Below, piece after piece: positions 16,475-25,444 of a stretch of 64,000 nt of DNA. Numbering within the stretch: position 1 is the stretch's first letter; each line of letters starts with the position of its first letter. A model generated the notes under the pieces. That model saw nothing but the letters and a program-made list of their open reading frames with translations. It ran no database searches and was not told where the DNA came from. The translations under genes were made by a program, and so were the position numbers. This DNA is from Clostridiales bacterium (GTDB lineage Bacteria > Bacillota > Clostridia > Oscillospirales > Ruminococcaceae): the NCBI GenBank assembly GCA_019423685.1, contig JAHZAY010000002.1, positions 57,942 to 121,941 on the forward strand, given 5' to 3'.

Positions 16475-17659
16475 ATGATGCTGGAGCTATTCGAACAGGC
16501 AAAAGAAATGATGCAGGAATTGGTCAATTGGAGAAGAAGTTTACACCAAAACCCGGAGCTGGGCCTTTCGCTGCCACAGACCAGCGCCTTTGTGCAAAAG
16601 CAGCTGGATGAGATGGGCATCGCTTACAAAACGCTGGTCAACGGGTCTGCTGTATTGGCACAGGTTGGCCCCGAAGAGGGCAGGTGCTTTATGCTGCGCA
16701 GCGACATGGACGCATTGCCCATTCAGGAGGAGACCGGCCTGCCGTTTTCCTCCCACAATCCCGGACGGATGCATGCATGTGGACACGACCTGCACACGGT
16801 CATCCTGTTGGGGGCGGCAAAGCTGCTCAAGATGCACGAACAGCAGCTGCGCGGCCCGGTAAAGCTGCTCTTCCAGCCGGGAGAAGAAATCTTTGCCGGA
16901 GCGAAAGCCTGCATCGAAGAGGGAGCTTTGGAAAATCCAAAGGTGGAGGCGGCCTTTGCGATGCACGTTGCCTCTCAGCTGCCCACCGGCATGATCGGCA
17001 CCGGCACCCAGGCGATGTCCTCCGCTTACGGGTTCCAAATTGAGATAGAGGGCAAAGGGGGACACGGTTCGACTCCCGACGAGTGCATCGACCCGATCAA
17101 TGTGGGCGTGCACATCCATCTGGCGTTGCAGGAGTTGATTAGTCGGGAATGCACTCCGATTTCCCACACGGCGCTCACCATCGGACAGTTCCAGGCGGGC
17201 GATGTGCCGAACGTCATCCCACAACGCTGTGTGATGAGCGGCACCCTGCGCACCTTCGATCCGAAGGTGGCTGCTTTCCTGATCCGCCGGATCGGCGAGG
17301 TAGTGCCGGCGGTAGCGCAGGTTTATCGCGCCAAGGCGACGGTGAAGGAGCTGTACAACGTCCCGGCACTGCTCTGCGATGCCAAGCTGACCGAATTCTT
17401 TGCCGACGTCATCCAAAAGAGCCAGCCGCAGGTTCAGAGGATCGATGGCCTGCATGCAATGGGCTCGGAGGATTTTGCGTTTATTTCCGAGCAGGTTCCC
17501 GCCAGCTTCTTTGGACTGGGCAGCGCGGTAGGCGACTATACCAAAGCGGTCGGTGCGCACAACCCCAAGACAATGTTTGATGAAAATTGCCTCCCCATTG
17601 GAGCTGCTGGTTATGCCGCAGTGGCACTGGCTTGGAGTGCACAGAATAACGCCGACTAG
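16475..17659 (+). CDS. M20 family amidohydrolase / N-acyl-amino-acid hydrolase
   Basis: This 394-aa metallo-hydrolase belongs to the M20D group (hippurate hydrolase, IAA-amino-acid hydrolase and N-acetyl-diaminopimelate deacetylase relatives). Characteristic blocks include RRSLHQNPELGLSLPQT, the metal-ligand Cys/His pair MHACGHDLHTVILLGAAKLL, FQPGEE, and the C-terminal MGSEDFAF. The dimerisation domain interrupts the catalytic domain at about 180-295. It probably removes acyl groups from amino acids. Two ATGs (16475, 16478) follow GGAAAGGAAGGAAAG. It ends in a very strong terminator and is likely controlled by the divergent LysR gene. Confidence 0.9.
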   Translation: MMLELFEQAKEMMQELVNWRRSLHQNPELGLSLPQTSAFVQKQLDEMGIAYKTLVNGSAVLAQVGPEEGRCFMLRSDMDALPIQEETGLPFSSHNPGRMHACGHDLHTVILLGAAKLLKMHEQQLRGPVKLLFQPGEEIFAGAKACIEEGALENPKVEAAFAMHVASQLPTGMIGTGTQAMSSAYGFQIEIEGKGGHGSTPDECIDPINVGVHIHLALQELISRECTPISHTALTIGQFQAGDVPNVIPQRCVMSGTLRTFDPKVAAFLIRRIGEVVPAVAQVYRAKATVKELYNVPALLCDAKLTEFFADVIQKSQPQVQRIDGLHAMGSEDFAFISEQVPASFFGLGSAVGDYTKAVGAHNPKTMFDENCLPIGAAGYAAVALAWSAQNNAD

Positions 17660-17720
17660 AAGACCGAAGATTCTAAAGGAAAATCTCGACATCCATTTCC
17701 CAATTTTTTATAGAAAAACA

Positions 17721-17768
17721 AAAAGCCACACGAGCCGCCCTGGTTACAGGGCGGCTCGTGTGGTGTTT
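17721..17768. terminator. Bidirectional terminator with 17-bp stem
   Basis: The arms 17726-17742 and 17747-17763 are perfectly complementary over 17 bp with a GTTA loop, with A-run and T-run flanks. It separates the M20 peptidase from the convergent ABC permease gene. Confidence 0.93.
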
Positions 17769-17795
17769 TCTATATGTGGGTGAACAAAGAAGAAC

Positions 17796-20192
17796 TCAAT
17801 AAAGAATATATTCCTGATAGAACAGCGCATGGTCCTTCCCGAAGGCGGTGTACTCCATTGCCGCAAGCTGTTCTTCCGTTTTGCCCTCAAACCAATCCAG
17901 GTTGCACTGGCGGGCGTATTCGGCCACACTCCAATTGGTAGAGGTGTCGAAGATGTCAAAGTTGCTGGTGCCATCCGGGTTATAGGTTGAGGTGACGGTC
18001 GTGGTGGACCGCTCAGCTGCCGGAAGGCCCTGGTTGTAGTTAGCGGAGAATTCGCCATACTCTTTAGCAGAGAGCAGATACGGAATCTGGATGCCGCTGC
18101 CCTTTAGGATAGAGAGCAGGGTGCTGTTCTCGATATACAGCGGTCCTATATAGGATTGGGTGGAATTGCCGACCTGCAGATAGATTGGGTGGCAGGCGAT
18201 GCTGGTGCGGTTTAAGCTTGCCGCCTGCAGAATCTGTTCGATCTTTTCAGGGTCGTCGACCGGCCAGGAGAGGTTTTGATCGTAGCTGCCGGGTTGATCA
18301 CAGAGTCTTAGCTGTGGCGTCAGCTGAAGATCTAACTGAACGTCGTCGAGCGACGGCATCGAGATGACCAACCGCTCTACCGCAGAAAAGCCGGAATTTT
18401 CAAGGTCAATGCCCCAGCTCTTGAGCAGGGACAGGGTGTGCTTGTAGGAGGAGCGCAGGATCAGCTGGCTGGAACCATAGCGCAGGCTGGTCAGTTCGTC
18501 GTGCAGATCGAGATTTTTGCCCGTCTGCTCGTCGTACTCCTTGACGACCCAATCCAGATACCCGATTTGAGGGTCGGCGGTGGGGTCGTTGAGGCGGTCG
18601 GCGGTCAAGCTCACTAGATCGGTGCGAACTGCCTCCAGCAATTGCTGACGCTGCTCTGGCGCAATGGAAGCCACCTTGGTTCCTGTTTTATCGTAGCACT
18701 CGACCGACTCCAGTACCTCAGGGGTGTATGCAAATACCGGTTCGCTCTGCTCGATGACCTCAGGCTGGCAGCGCAGCTCTTCGATCAGAGGAATTGCAGA
18801 AGCTGGGAGGGAGTAGATGCGCTGCATCTTGCCGCCGATGCCCTTTAGCGAATAGGTGAAGGAGATGCGGTTGCTCATTTCTCCCAAATAGTCGCGATGA
18901 TCAAGGGCAATCTCATGCAGTTGGGTGACGATGCCGATTGCTTGTGGGTCGGTCACCGTGACCGAATTGGTGTTGGATTCTTCGAGACTCTGATAATTTC
19001 CGTTGTGGTCAACCCATGCGTAGGAATAATACTGGTTGGCGCCATAAAATTGCACCTCGACCGACTTGACATCGTCGGCCTGCGGCACCTTTTCGACGGT
19101 GCCAAATCCGTCGGTCGCCAAAAAGAGCGGGGCACACAGGCAGATCAGCAGGGTGGCGGCGATGTATGGCAGATTCTTTTTGAGCTTTTGGAAGCCCTTG
19201 CCGGTGATGCCTTCGACAATCAGATAGCCGACCGGTGCACCGATCACGGCGGACAGGAGTGCACAGGCGACGAGGTCTGGCAACGGCCGGAAGGAGAAGA
19301 GCACATAGGTTGCCAAAATGCCGGCACAGACCTTCATCACCTGGGTGAAGGGGGTCTGACGTCCCCACTGCTGTGCCCATTCGCTCTGGAAGCGGTTGTA
19401 AAGCCGGATGGCGACCCACAATCCCAGCACGCCCAAAGCCAACCAGATAAAGGCTGTCGGCAAACTCTGCACCGGATGGTCGAAGTTGTAGGTAAAGCGG
19501 TCGGCATAGAAGAGCATGACGCCGTAAGGGGAAAGAAATTCGAGCGGTTCGACCGCAATACGCACGCCGAACAGGCTGTTCGGAAAGACGGTGATGATGA
19601 TGCCCAGTCCGCTGAGCAGTCCGTTGACCGCCACCGAATAGACGATGCTCTCAACATCGTTGGAGGCCGTGACTGCCACCATACAGGACAGGGTAAAGAC
19701 CAGCGTGTACATAATCAGCCAGAACAGCAGATCGCATACTGCATAGGAAAGCAGGGTAGCGGCACTGTAGTAAGGTCCATACAGGTTGACAAATTGGACG
19801 ATCAAGACGAGCAGCTTTGCCAGGATGACCGGCACCAGCAGAAAGATCAGCCCGGCGAAATAGCGGGAGAAGAAGAGCTGGGTGCGGGTGATGGGCAGCG
19901 AATGATAAAAGTCCACCGACTGACGGTTGTGCAGGTAGTGAAACAGCACTGCCGCCAGCAGCACCGGCACGCTGCCGCCGAAGAACAGGAAGGCATAGGA
20001 ACCGGAGAGCAGGGGAATGTGCGCAGATTGAAAGGAGGGGTCAAACTGCATGACCGTATTGACCGTGTCCATTGTGGTCCAAAAGATCAGGCAGACGGCA
20101 AAGAGGGGCATTGCCATCACATTTTGGCGCAGGACGCTGTGCAGAAGATAGGGCATCGCTTTTTTCTTAGAAGATGACATTGTTGTAGTCAT
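17796..20192 (-). CDS. ABC-2 type transporter permease, large
   Basis: The 798-aa protein has N-terminal membrane helices (about 20-110, with HYLHNRQSVDFYHSLPITRTQLF between them), further helices to about residue 360, and a large C-terminal part (about 370-798) with no predicted helices that is probably extracytoplasmic. HNRQ-x3-FYHSLPITR is typical of permeases that pair with YtrB-like ATPases. The start ATG at 20192 has GGAGG 9 nt upstream and overlaps the ATPase gene by 26 nt. With the ATPase and GntR regulator it forms a YtrA-like operon, a group linked to cell-wall-antibiotic responses; the substrate is unknown. Confidence 0.85.
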   Translation of the reverse strand: MTTTMSSSKKKAMPYLLHSVLRQNVMAMPLFAVCLIFWTTMDTVNTVMQFDPSFQSAHIPLLSGSYAFLFFGGSVPVLLAAVLFHYLHNRQSVDFYHSLPITRTQLFFSRYFAGLIFLLVPVILAKLLVLIVQFVNLYGPYYSAATLLSYAVCDLLFWLIMYTLVFTLSCMVAVTASNDVESIVYSVAVNGLLSGLGIIITVFPNSLFGVRIAVEPLEFLSPYGVMLFYADRFTYNFDHPVQSLPTAFIWLALGVLGLWVAIRLYNRFQSEWAQQWGRQTPFTQVMKVCAGILATYVLFSFRPLPDLVACALLSAVIGAPVGYLIVEGITGKGFQKLKKNLPYIAATLLICLCAPLFLATDGFGTVEKVPQADDVKSVEVQFYGANQYYSYAWVDHNGNYQSLEESNTNSVTVTDPQAIGIVTQLHEIALDHRDYLGEMSNRISFTYSLKGIGGKMQRIYSLPASAIPLIEELRCQPEVIEQSEPVFAYTPEVLESVECYDKTGTKVASIAPEQRQQLLEAVRTDLVSLTADRLNDPTADPQIGYLDWVVKEYDEQTGKNLDLHDELTSLRYGSSQLILRSSYKHTLSLLKSWGIDLENSGFSAVERLVISMPSLDDVQLDLQLTPQLRLCDQPGSYDQNLSWPVDDPEKIEQILQAASLNRTSIACHPIYLQVGNSTQSYIGPLYIENSTLLSILKGSGIQIPYLLSAKEYGEFSANYNQGLPAAERSTTTVTSTYNPDGTSNFDIFDTSTNWSVAEYARQCNLDWFEGKTEEQLAAMEYTAFGKDHALFYQEYILY

Positions 20193-21069
20193 AGCCTACA
20201 GCCTCCATTTCTGTGATGAAAATTTCCTCTAGGGTCATCGGTACGCTCTCACACAGCAGCGGGTGCAGTGGACTGAGCTTTTGCTGTACCTGTGCTGCAT
20301 TGCCGCGTGCGACGATCTCCGCCACGCTGCCGGTCGCTTTGTATGAGAGGATATCGATATATTTTTGCAGCTCCTGCCGGGAAGGAAGGGGACGGGCCAC
20401 CAGCTGTACCTTTGCAAAGCCGGAGCGCAGATCGTTGAGATCCTTTTGAAACAGGATTTTTCCGCTGTGCAGAAGGCCGACCTCGTCGCACATATCTTCC
20501 AGCTCCCGCAGGTTGTGCGAGGCGATCAGCACGGTGGTGCCGCGCTGGAGGATGTCGTCGGCGATGAGCTTGCGCACCGCCACCCGGATGACCGGGTCCA
20601 GGCCGTCGAACGCTTCGTCCAGCAATAGATATTTTGGCTGGCAGCTCAGCGCAAGGATGATGGCAATTTGGCGGCGCATGCCCTTGGAGCAGGCTGACAG
20701 CTTGCGCTCGGGCGGGATGGGAAAGTGGGAGAGCAGGTTTTGATAGCGTGCATCCGACCAGCTCTGATAGAGGGCGCGGTAAAACTGGGCCAGAGATTGC
20801 AGGCTGGTGCCGGGCATCTGGTACAGCTCGTCGGGAATAAAGAAGATGCGCTGCTGAATCTTGGTGTTGTCAAAGACCGCTTCCCCGTCAATTTGCAGGC
20901 TGCCGGAGGTGGGGCGGTAGACCCCGGCCAGCAGGCGCAGCAGGGTGGATTTGCCCGCACCGTTGGAGCCGACCAATCCATAGATTCTGCCCTCCTCGAT
21001 GGTGGTGGAGAGGGAATCCAGCGCGATTGTCGTGTCAAACTGTTTTTTTAAGTTTTCGGTTTTAATCAT
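20167..21069 (-). CDS. ABC transporter ATP-binding protein
   Basis: A 300-aa ATPase with Walker A GSNGAGKST (about 38-46), a signature of the SKGM type (LSACSKGMRRQ), Walker B YLLLDEAFDGLD and switch ASHNL. The SKGM variant is common in YtrB/BcrA-like ATPases. It overlaps the GntR gene by 8 nt upstream and the permease by 26 nt downstream, so translation is coupled. It energises the permease encoded by the next gene. Confidence 0.93.
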   Translation of the reverse strand: MIKTENLKKQFDTTIALDSLSTTIEEGRIYGLVGSNGAGKSTLLRLLAGVYRPTSGSLQIDGEAVFDNTKIQQRIFFIPDELYQMPGTSLQSLAQFYRALYQSWSDARYQNLLSHFPIPPERKLSACSKGMRRQIAIILALSCQPKYLLLDEAFDGLDPVIRVAVRKLIADDILQRGTTVLIASHNLRELEDMCDEVGLLHSGKILFQKDLNDLRSGFAKVQLVARPLPSRQELQKYIDILSYKATGSVAEIVARGNAAQVQQKLSPLHPLLCESVPMTLEEIFITEMEAVGYDYNNVIF

Positions 21070-21451
21070 GGTTGTTTCCTCCTCCTGCGGGTGGGTTGAG
21101 GTGCTGCTCGACTTGCTCGAGCAGCTGATCGGGGCTGATCCCGCGTTCGAGTGCCCGGTCGCAGGCGTCCAGCACCTCTTGCATCGCCTGTTGTTTGGGA
21201 GCGCTCAACCCCGCAACATCGGGGGAGATAAAGCTTCCCTTTCCCGGAACGGTATAGATGATGCCCTGCCGCTCCAGCTCCTGATAGGCCTTGGCGACGG
21301 TGTTGGGATTGACGCCGATCTCTCGGGCGAGGGACCGCACGGAGGGTAGCTGCTGGTTTTGGTCGAGAACACCGACAAGGGAAAGGCGCAGAATTTGTTC
21401 CTGAAGCTGTTCATAGATGGGAGTACGGCTTTGCAGGTCGATATGAATCAA
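21062..21451 (-). CDS. GntR family regulator, YtrA subfamily
   Basis: The 129-aa protein has the GntR winged helix (about 1-75: SRTPIYEQLQEQILR, LPSVRSLAREIGVNPNTVAKAY, LERQGIIYTVPGKGSF) and only a short C-terminal helical tail, the YtrA layout. Such proteins repress their own ABC operon and are released by cell-envelope stress. It is the first gene of the operon and has a TTGACA promoter with an imperfect palindrome just downstream of the -10. Confidence 0.92.
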   Translation of the reverse strand: MIHIDLQSRTPIYEQLQEQILRLSLVGVLDQNQQLPSVRSLAREIGVNPNTVAKAYQELERQGIIYTVPGKGSFISPDVAGLSAPKQQAMQEVLDACDRALERGISPDQLLEQVEQHLNPPAGGGNNHD

Positions 21452-21481
21452 GGTCTCACCTCCGATGGAATGCGTATTAAG

Positions 21482-21536
21482 TGTATTAGTTTAAATAGTA
21501 CAGTTAGAGCATAGCAGCTTTTCCGGTCTTTGTCAA
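21482..21536 (-). promoter_or_regulatory. Promoter and candidate operator of the GntR-ABC operon
   Basis: Minus strand -35 TTGACA (21536-21531), 17-nt spacer and -10 TATGCT (21513-21508). A 21-bp imperfect palindrome (21482-21502, TGTA...TACA ends, 8 of 10 pairs matched) covers the transcription start, a typical position for autorepression. It contains ATTAGTTTA, which is also present in the neighbouring TetR operator. Confidence 0.72.
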
Positions 21537-21615
21537 GGGAAAGTGGCAATTTTTTAGCAACTGTCATTTGAGCGGCAGCTGTGCTCCCCAATAGGGGAAA
21601 GATGGAGTGCAAAGA

Positions 21616-21644
21616 TTGATAAACTAATACCATTAGTTTATACT
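21616..21644 (+). promoter_or_regulatory. Promoter with perfect TetR-type operator
   Basis: TTGATA (21616-21621), 17-nt spacer and TATACT (21639-21644). The spacer is filled by a perfect inverted repeat, ATAAACTAAT (21619-21628) and ATTAGTTTAT (21632-21641) with 3 nt between. A repressor bound there would block RNA polymerase. The likely binder is the TetR protein encoded next. Confidence 0.8.
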
Positions 21645-21677
21645 GAAAAAAGAGCCAAAAAGAAAGGGAGAGTGGGT

Positions 21678-22265
21678 ATGCCGAGGATGGGACTGGACCA
21701 TGAGGCCGTTGTGCAAGCGGCGGTACAGCTGATCGAGCGCGAGGGGTTGGAGCACTTTTCGATGGCAAAGCTTGCCCAAAGCTTAAACATCCGCACGGCC
21801 TCGCTGTACAACCATGTGGAAAATATGGCGGCGCTCTTTACCGATATTGGTTTGGAGGCGGTGGCACGGATGGTCGGTGCAGAGCAGCAGGCGATCGCCG
21901 GGAAGAAGGGGGACGATGCGCTGTTTGCCATTGCCCAGGCATACCGCAGCTTTGCGCTGGAGCACCGCGAGCTGTACCACGTTGTCATGGGGCTGCAAAA
22001 GCACCAGAACAAGGTGCTGGAGCTTGCCGCCGGCCAGATCACCGAGCCCATCTTGCAGGTGCTTGCCGGGTATTGTCTGGACCAGGTGCAGCAGATTCAC
22101 TGGCAGCGCGTTCTGCGGGCGATGATGCACGGCTTTGTCTCCCACGAGGAGGCGGGAGGTTTTTCACACTTTCCCGTCAACAGGGAGGAAAGTTACCACA
22201 TCGCCATTCAATGTGTGGCAGATGCACTCAATGCCATTCGCAAAAGCAAAGAGCAGGGGGAATAA
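21678..22265 (+). CDS. TetR/AcrR family transcriptional regulator
   Basis: A 195-aa TetR-family repressor: DNA-binding domain at residues 1-55 (HEAVVQAAVQLIEREGLEHFSM, then LAQSLNIRTASLYNHVENMAAL), and a C-terminal ligand domain of the WHG type. The ATG at 21678 follows AAAGGGAG; the frame's GTG (21672) is closer than usual. Its own promoter contains a perfect palindrome. The MATE exporter gene begins 33 nt downstream, so the protein probably represses an efflux operon and responds to a toxic ligand. Confidence 0.92.
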   Translation: MPRMGLDHEAVVQAAVQLIEREGLEHFSMAKLAQSLNIRTASLYNHVENMAALFTDIGLEAVARMVGAEQQAIAGKKGDDALFAIAQAYRSFALEHRELYHVVMGLQKHQNKVLELAAGQITEPILQVLAGYCLDQVQQIHWQRVLRAMMHGFVSHEEAGGFSHFPVNREESYHIAIQCVADALNAIRKSKEQGE

Positions 22266-22298
22266 AGAACACAGTACGGGGAAAGGAGCGATCTTTTG

Positions 22299-23663
22299 AT
22301 GAGAGCAGACAACACAGAACTATTTGAACGGATGCCGGTGGGGAGGGCTGTCGTCTCACTGGTTGTGCCGACGGTCATCAGCCAGCTGATTACCGTCGTC
22401 TACAACATGGCAGATACCTTTTTTATTGGACAGGTGGGCGACCCCAATCAGGTGGCGGCGGTGTCGCTATGCATGCCGCTGTTTATCTTTTTGACCGGCC
22501 TTGCCAACCTCTTTGGCATCGGTGGTTCCAGCTTAATTTCCAGATGCCTTGGAATCGGCGACCGTGAGAGGGCAAAATCGGCCGCGGCGTTCAGCATCTG
22601 GACGGCCATAGGGATTTCCCTTGCGTACGGCATCCTTTTGTATCTGTTTGCCCCAACCATCCTGCCGGCAGTGGGTGCCAATGAGGAAACCTACCGCTTT
22701 TGTGCCCAATATGTCTTTTGGGCCATCACAGTTGGCGCCGTTCCCACCGTGCTCAACCAGCAGCTTGCCCATCTGGTGCGGTCGGAGGGATTTTCCCGGC
22801 AGGCAAGCTTCGGCGTCGCGATGGGCGGTGTGCTCAACATCTTCCTGGACCCGGTGTTTATCTTTGGCTTTGGATTTGAGGTAGCGGGTGCAGCCATTGC
22901 GACGATGCTCTCCAACCTGATTGCGACGATATACTTCTTTATCCTGATCCTCCATCGAGGTCCGGATACAGTGATCCGCTTCCATCCGCGCTTGTATACT
23001 TGGTCGCGCCACATCCCGCAAGAGGTATTGCTGGTCGGACTGCCCAGCTGCATGATGAATCTGATGGGTGTAGTTTCCAACATCACCATCAACAAATTGA
23101 TGGTTTCCTATTCCAATGCGGCGGTTGCGGGAATCGGCATTGCCAAAAAGATCGACATGCTGTCCTTTGCCATTGCGACCGGCATGTCACAGGGCGTGCT
23201 GCCGCTGATCGGTTACAACTATTCAGCGAAAAACTATCACCGGATGATGTCTGCGATCAAGACCACCTTTTTGCTGAGTTTGACGGTGGCGCTGATCAGC
23301 ACGACCTTGCTCTTTACCTGTGCGCACCCGATTGTGCGCGCCTTCATCTCCGATCCAGAGACGGTGGAGTATGGGCAGCTGTTTCAGCGGATCATCTGCA
23401 TCACGGGGCCGTGCATCTCGGTGACGATGATTGTCATCACCATCTTCCAGTCGGTGGGCAAAAAGGTGCAGCCGCTGGTTCTCTCCCTGCTGCGCAAAGG
23501 GGGACTGGATATTCCCTTTATGTTTTTGATGAATGCCCTGGCGGGTGTGCGGGGAATTGTCTGGGCCACCCCGATTGCCGACTTTCTTGCGATGCTGACA
23601 GCCATCTGTCTGTTCCTCCCGTTTTGGGTGCAGCTCAAACGTACGATGCAAAACAGCCGATAA
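22299..23663 (+). CDS. MATE family efflux transporter
   Basis: A cation-coupled multidrug exporter of about 454 aa with 12 predicted membrane helices in two halves. It starts with MPVGRAVVSLVVPTVISQLITVVYNMADTFFIGQ and the second half begins IPQEVLLVGLPSCMMNLMGVVSNITINKL, as in the MATE family (NorM/MepA type). AAAGGAG is 10 nt from the ATG at 22299; a TTG at 22296 is an alternative. It is the second gene of the TetR operon and ends in a strong terminator. The substrates cannot be read from the sequence. Confidence 0.92.
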   Translation: MRADNTELFERMPVGRAVVSLVVPTVISQLITVVYNMADTFFIGQVGDPNQVAAVSLCMPLFIFLTGLANLFGIGGSSLISRCLGIGDRERAKSAAAFSIWTAIGISLAYGILLYLFAPTILPAVGANEETYRFCAQYVFWAITVGAVPTVLNQQLAHLVRSEGFSRQASFGVAMGGVLNIFLDPVFIFGFGFEVAGAAIATMLSNLIATIYFFILILHRGPDTVIRFHPRLYTWSRHIPQEVLLVGLPSCMMNLMGVVSNITINKLMVSYSNAAVAGIGIAKKIDMLSFAIATGMSQGVLPLIGYNYSAKNYHRMMSAIKTTFLLSLTVALISTTLLFTCAHPIVRAFISDPETVEYGQLFQRIICITGPCISVTMIVITIFQSVGKKVQPLVLSLLRKGGLDIPFMFLMNALAGVRGIVWATPIADFLAMLTAICLFLPFWVQLKRTMQNSR

Positions 23664-23669
23664 AAAAAG

Positions 23670-23702
23670 AAAGCTTGGGGAGTTCTCCCCAAGCTTTTTT
23701 TG
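23670..23702. terminator. Terminator after the MATE gene
   Basis: AAGCTTGGGGA/TCCCCAAGCTT with a tight GTTC-like loop and a run of Ts; A-rich on the other side, so it may also serve the convergent yifB. Confidence 0.92.
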
Positions 23703-23728
23703 TCTTTTGAGGGCAGGTATTTGGTCGT

Positions 23729-25279
23729 CTATCGTTCAACCGAATAGTGTTCATACCAATACTTTTGATCGAGGGCACGATAGGCCAGAGCTTCCGCCAC
23801 ATGGCGTTTGGCAATTTTTTCTTCTCCGGCAAGGTCGGCGATCGTTCGCGCAACCTTGACGACCCGGTCGTAGGCGCGGGCCGTCATCCCAAGATTTTCG
23901 AACGATTCCCGCAAAAACTGCAGGGCTTCTCCCTCCAAGGGGCAATATTGCTGCAAGCGGCCCGATGGAATCCGGGCGTTGCAGCTGATCTTTTCAGAGC
24001 CAAAACGCTCCTGTTGGATGCGGCGTGCAGCCTCCACCCGAGCGCGCACCGTAGCGGAGGTTTCCTCGTTGTTGGCAGCGGTCAGATCCTGAAAATCCAC
24101 CGGCATCACTTCGACGTGCAGGTCGATGCGGTCGAGCAGAGGCCCGGATACGCGGGAAATGTACCGCTGTACGGCAGCTTCGGTGCAGGTGCAGGCGATT
24201 TTGGGGTGGCCGCGGTAGCCGCAGGGACAGGGATTCATCGCGGCGACGAACATCATCGAGCACGGATAGGTCACCCGCGAGGAGGCGCGGGAGATGGTGA
24301 CACGGTTGTCCTCGATGGGTTGCCGGAGCACCTCCAGAGCCTGCCGCTGAAATTCAGGGAGCTCATCCAAAAACAGCACCCCATTGTGCGCCAGGGAGAT
24401 CTCTCCGGGCATCGGGCTGGAGCCGCCGCCGGTCAGCCCAGCAGGGGAGACGGTGTGGTGCGGCGCACGGAAAGGCCGGGTGTTCATGATCGGATGGTCC
24501 GGTTGCAACAACCCAGCCACCGAATAGATGCGGGTGGTTTCGATGGCCTCCTGAAAGCTGAGCTTTGGCAGGATGGTGGGAAGGCGTTTGGCCAGCATAC
24601 TTTTGCCGGTACCGGGAGGGCCGATCAAAAGGAGGTTGTGCCCTCCGGCTGCTGCGATTTCCAGTGCCCGCTTGGCAAACGGTTGGCCGCGCACATCGGA
24701 CAGATCCTCTAAAAAGTGGTTGCCGCCCTCCAGCAGCATGGCGGGGTCAAAGGGAACTGGTTGGATGGCTTTTTCCGATTGCAGGCAGGCGCACAGTTGC
24801 TGGATGTCCTGCACAGGGTAGATGGTCAGCCCGTCGACGATGGAGGCCTCCTTGGCGTTGGGCTCAGGGAGGTAGAGGGCGTGCAGCCCATCCTCCTTTG
24901 CTTTGAGCGCCATGGAGAGCGCGCCGTTGATCGGCCGCAGTTCGCCGGCAAGGCTCAATTCACCGACAAAGGCGGCGTCCTGCGGGATCTGGGGCAGCTG
25001 GCCGGAGGCCGCCATCACCGTGAGGAAGATGGGGAGGTCAAAGACCGGCCCGGACTTTTTCTGGCTTGCGGGGGCGAGATTGACGGTGATTTTGGCGATG
25101 GGGAACTGGAAGCCTGCCTGATGGAGGGAGGATTGGACGCGGGAGCGCGATTCCTTGACAGCGGCATCGGGCAGACCCACAATTTCAAAGGCGGGCAGGG
25201 CGCGGGTCAGGGTGGTTTCCACCGCGACCGGGTAGGCGTCGATGCCGCTAATTCCGTAGCTTTTGACACAGCTGTACAA
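23729..25279 (-). CDS. YifB family Mg chelatase-like AAA ATPase (ComM-like)
   Basis: A 516-aa protein of the YifB/ComM family. It starts with SYGISGIDAYPVAVE and a Lon-substrate-like N-terminal domain (1-170), followed by an AAA ATPase core with Walker A GPPGTGKSM (about 212-220), ISLAHNGVLFLDELPEF as the Walker B region, and a C-terminal part with CPCGYRG and RISGPLLDRIDLHVEV type motifs. ComM promotes branch migration in natural transformation. The TTG at 25279 was chosen since GGAGGG is 6 nt upstream and the -10 of the promoter covers the ATG at 25312, so that ATG cannot be in the message. Confidence 0.9.
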   Translation of the reverse strand: MYSCVKSYGISGIDAYPVAVETTLTRALPAFEIVGLPDAAVKESRSRVQSSLHQAGFQFPIAKITVNLAPASQKKSGPVFDLPIFLTVMAASGQLPQIPQDAAFVGELSLAGELRPINGALSMALKAKEDGLHALYLPEPNAKEASIVDGLTIYPVQDIQQLCACLQSEKAIQPVPFDPAMLLEGGNHFLEDLSDVRGQPFAKRALEIAAAGGHNLLLIGPPGTGKSMLAKRLPTILPKLSFQEAIETTRIYSVAGLLQPDHPIMNTRPFRAPHHTVSPAGLTGGGSSPMPGEISLAHNGVLFLDELPEFQRQALEVLRQPIEDNRVTISRASSRVTYPCSMMFVAAMNPCPCGYRGHPKIACTCTEAAVQRYISRVSGPLLDRIDLHVEVMPVDFQDLTAANNEETSATVRARVEAARRIQQERFGSEKISCNARIPSGRLQQYCPLEGEALQFLRESFENLGMTARAYDRVVKVARTIADLAGEEKIAKRHVAEALAYRALDQKYWYEHYSVER

Positions 25280-25310
25280 AACACATCCCTCCAATGTTTT
25301 CTTTTGCTCC

Positions 25311-25319
25311 ATTATACCA
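25311..25319 (-). promoter_or_regulatory. Extended -10 promoter of yifB
   Basis: Minus strand TGG directly followed by TATAAT (25316-25311). The -35 region is weak, as is common with extended -10 elements. Its position decides the yifB start. Confidence 0.6.
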
Positions 25320-25444
25320 TCTTTTTAGAGGATAGGGAAGGGTAAAAGGAGTGAGGACCTTGGATTTGCAGCGGCATATAGTCTGCAAAGGAGAAAAAAG
25401 GTGGAGGAAAAGTCGGAACACTTTTCCTCCACAGCAAACAGTCG

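Noticed and set aside
18897..20177. Plus-strand open frame (426 codons) inside the permease gene
   Set aside because: Antisense to a membrane protein gene with a proper start and operon overlap; the product is a low-complexity Gln/Asp/His-rich chain.
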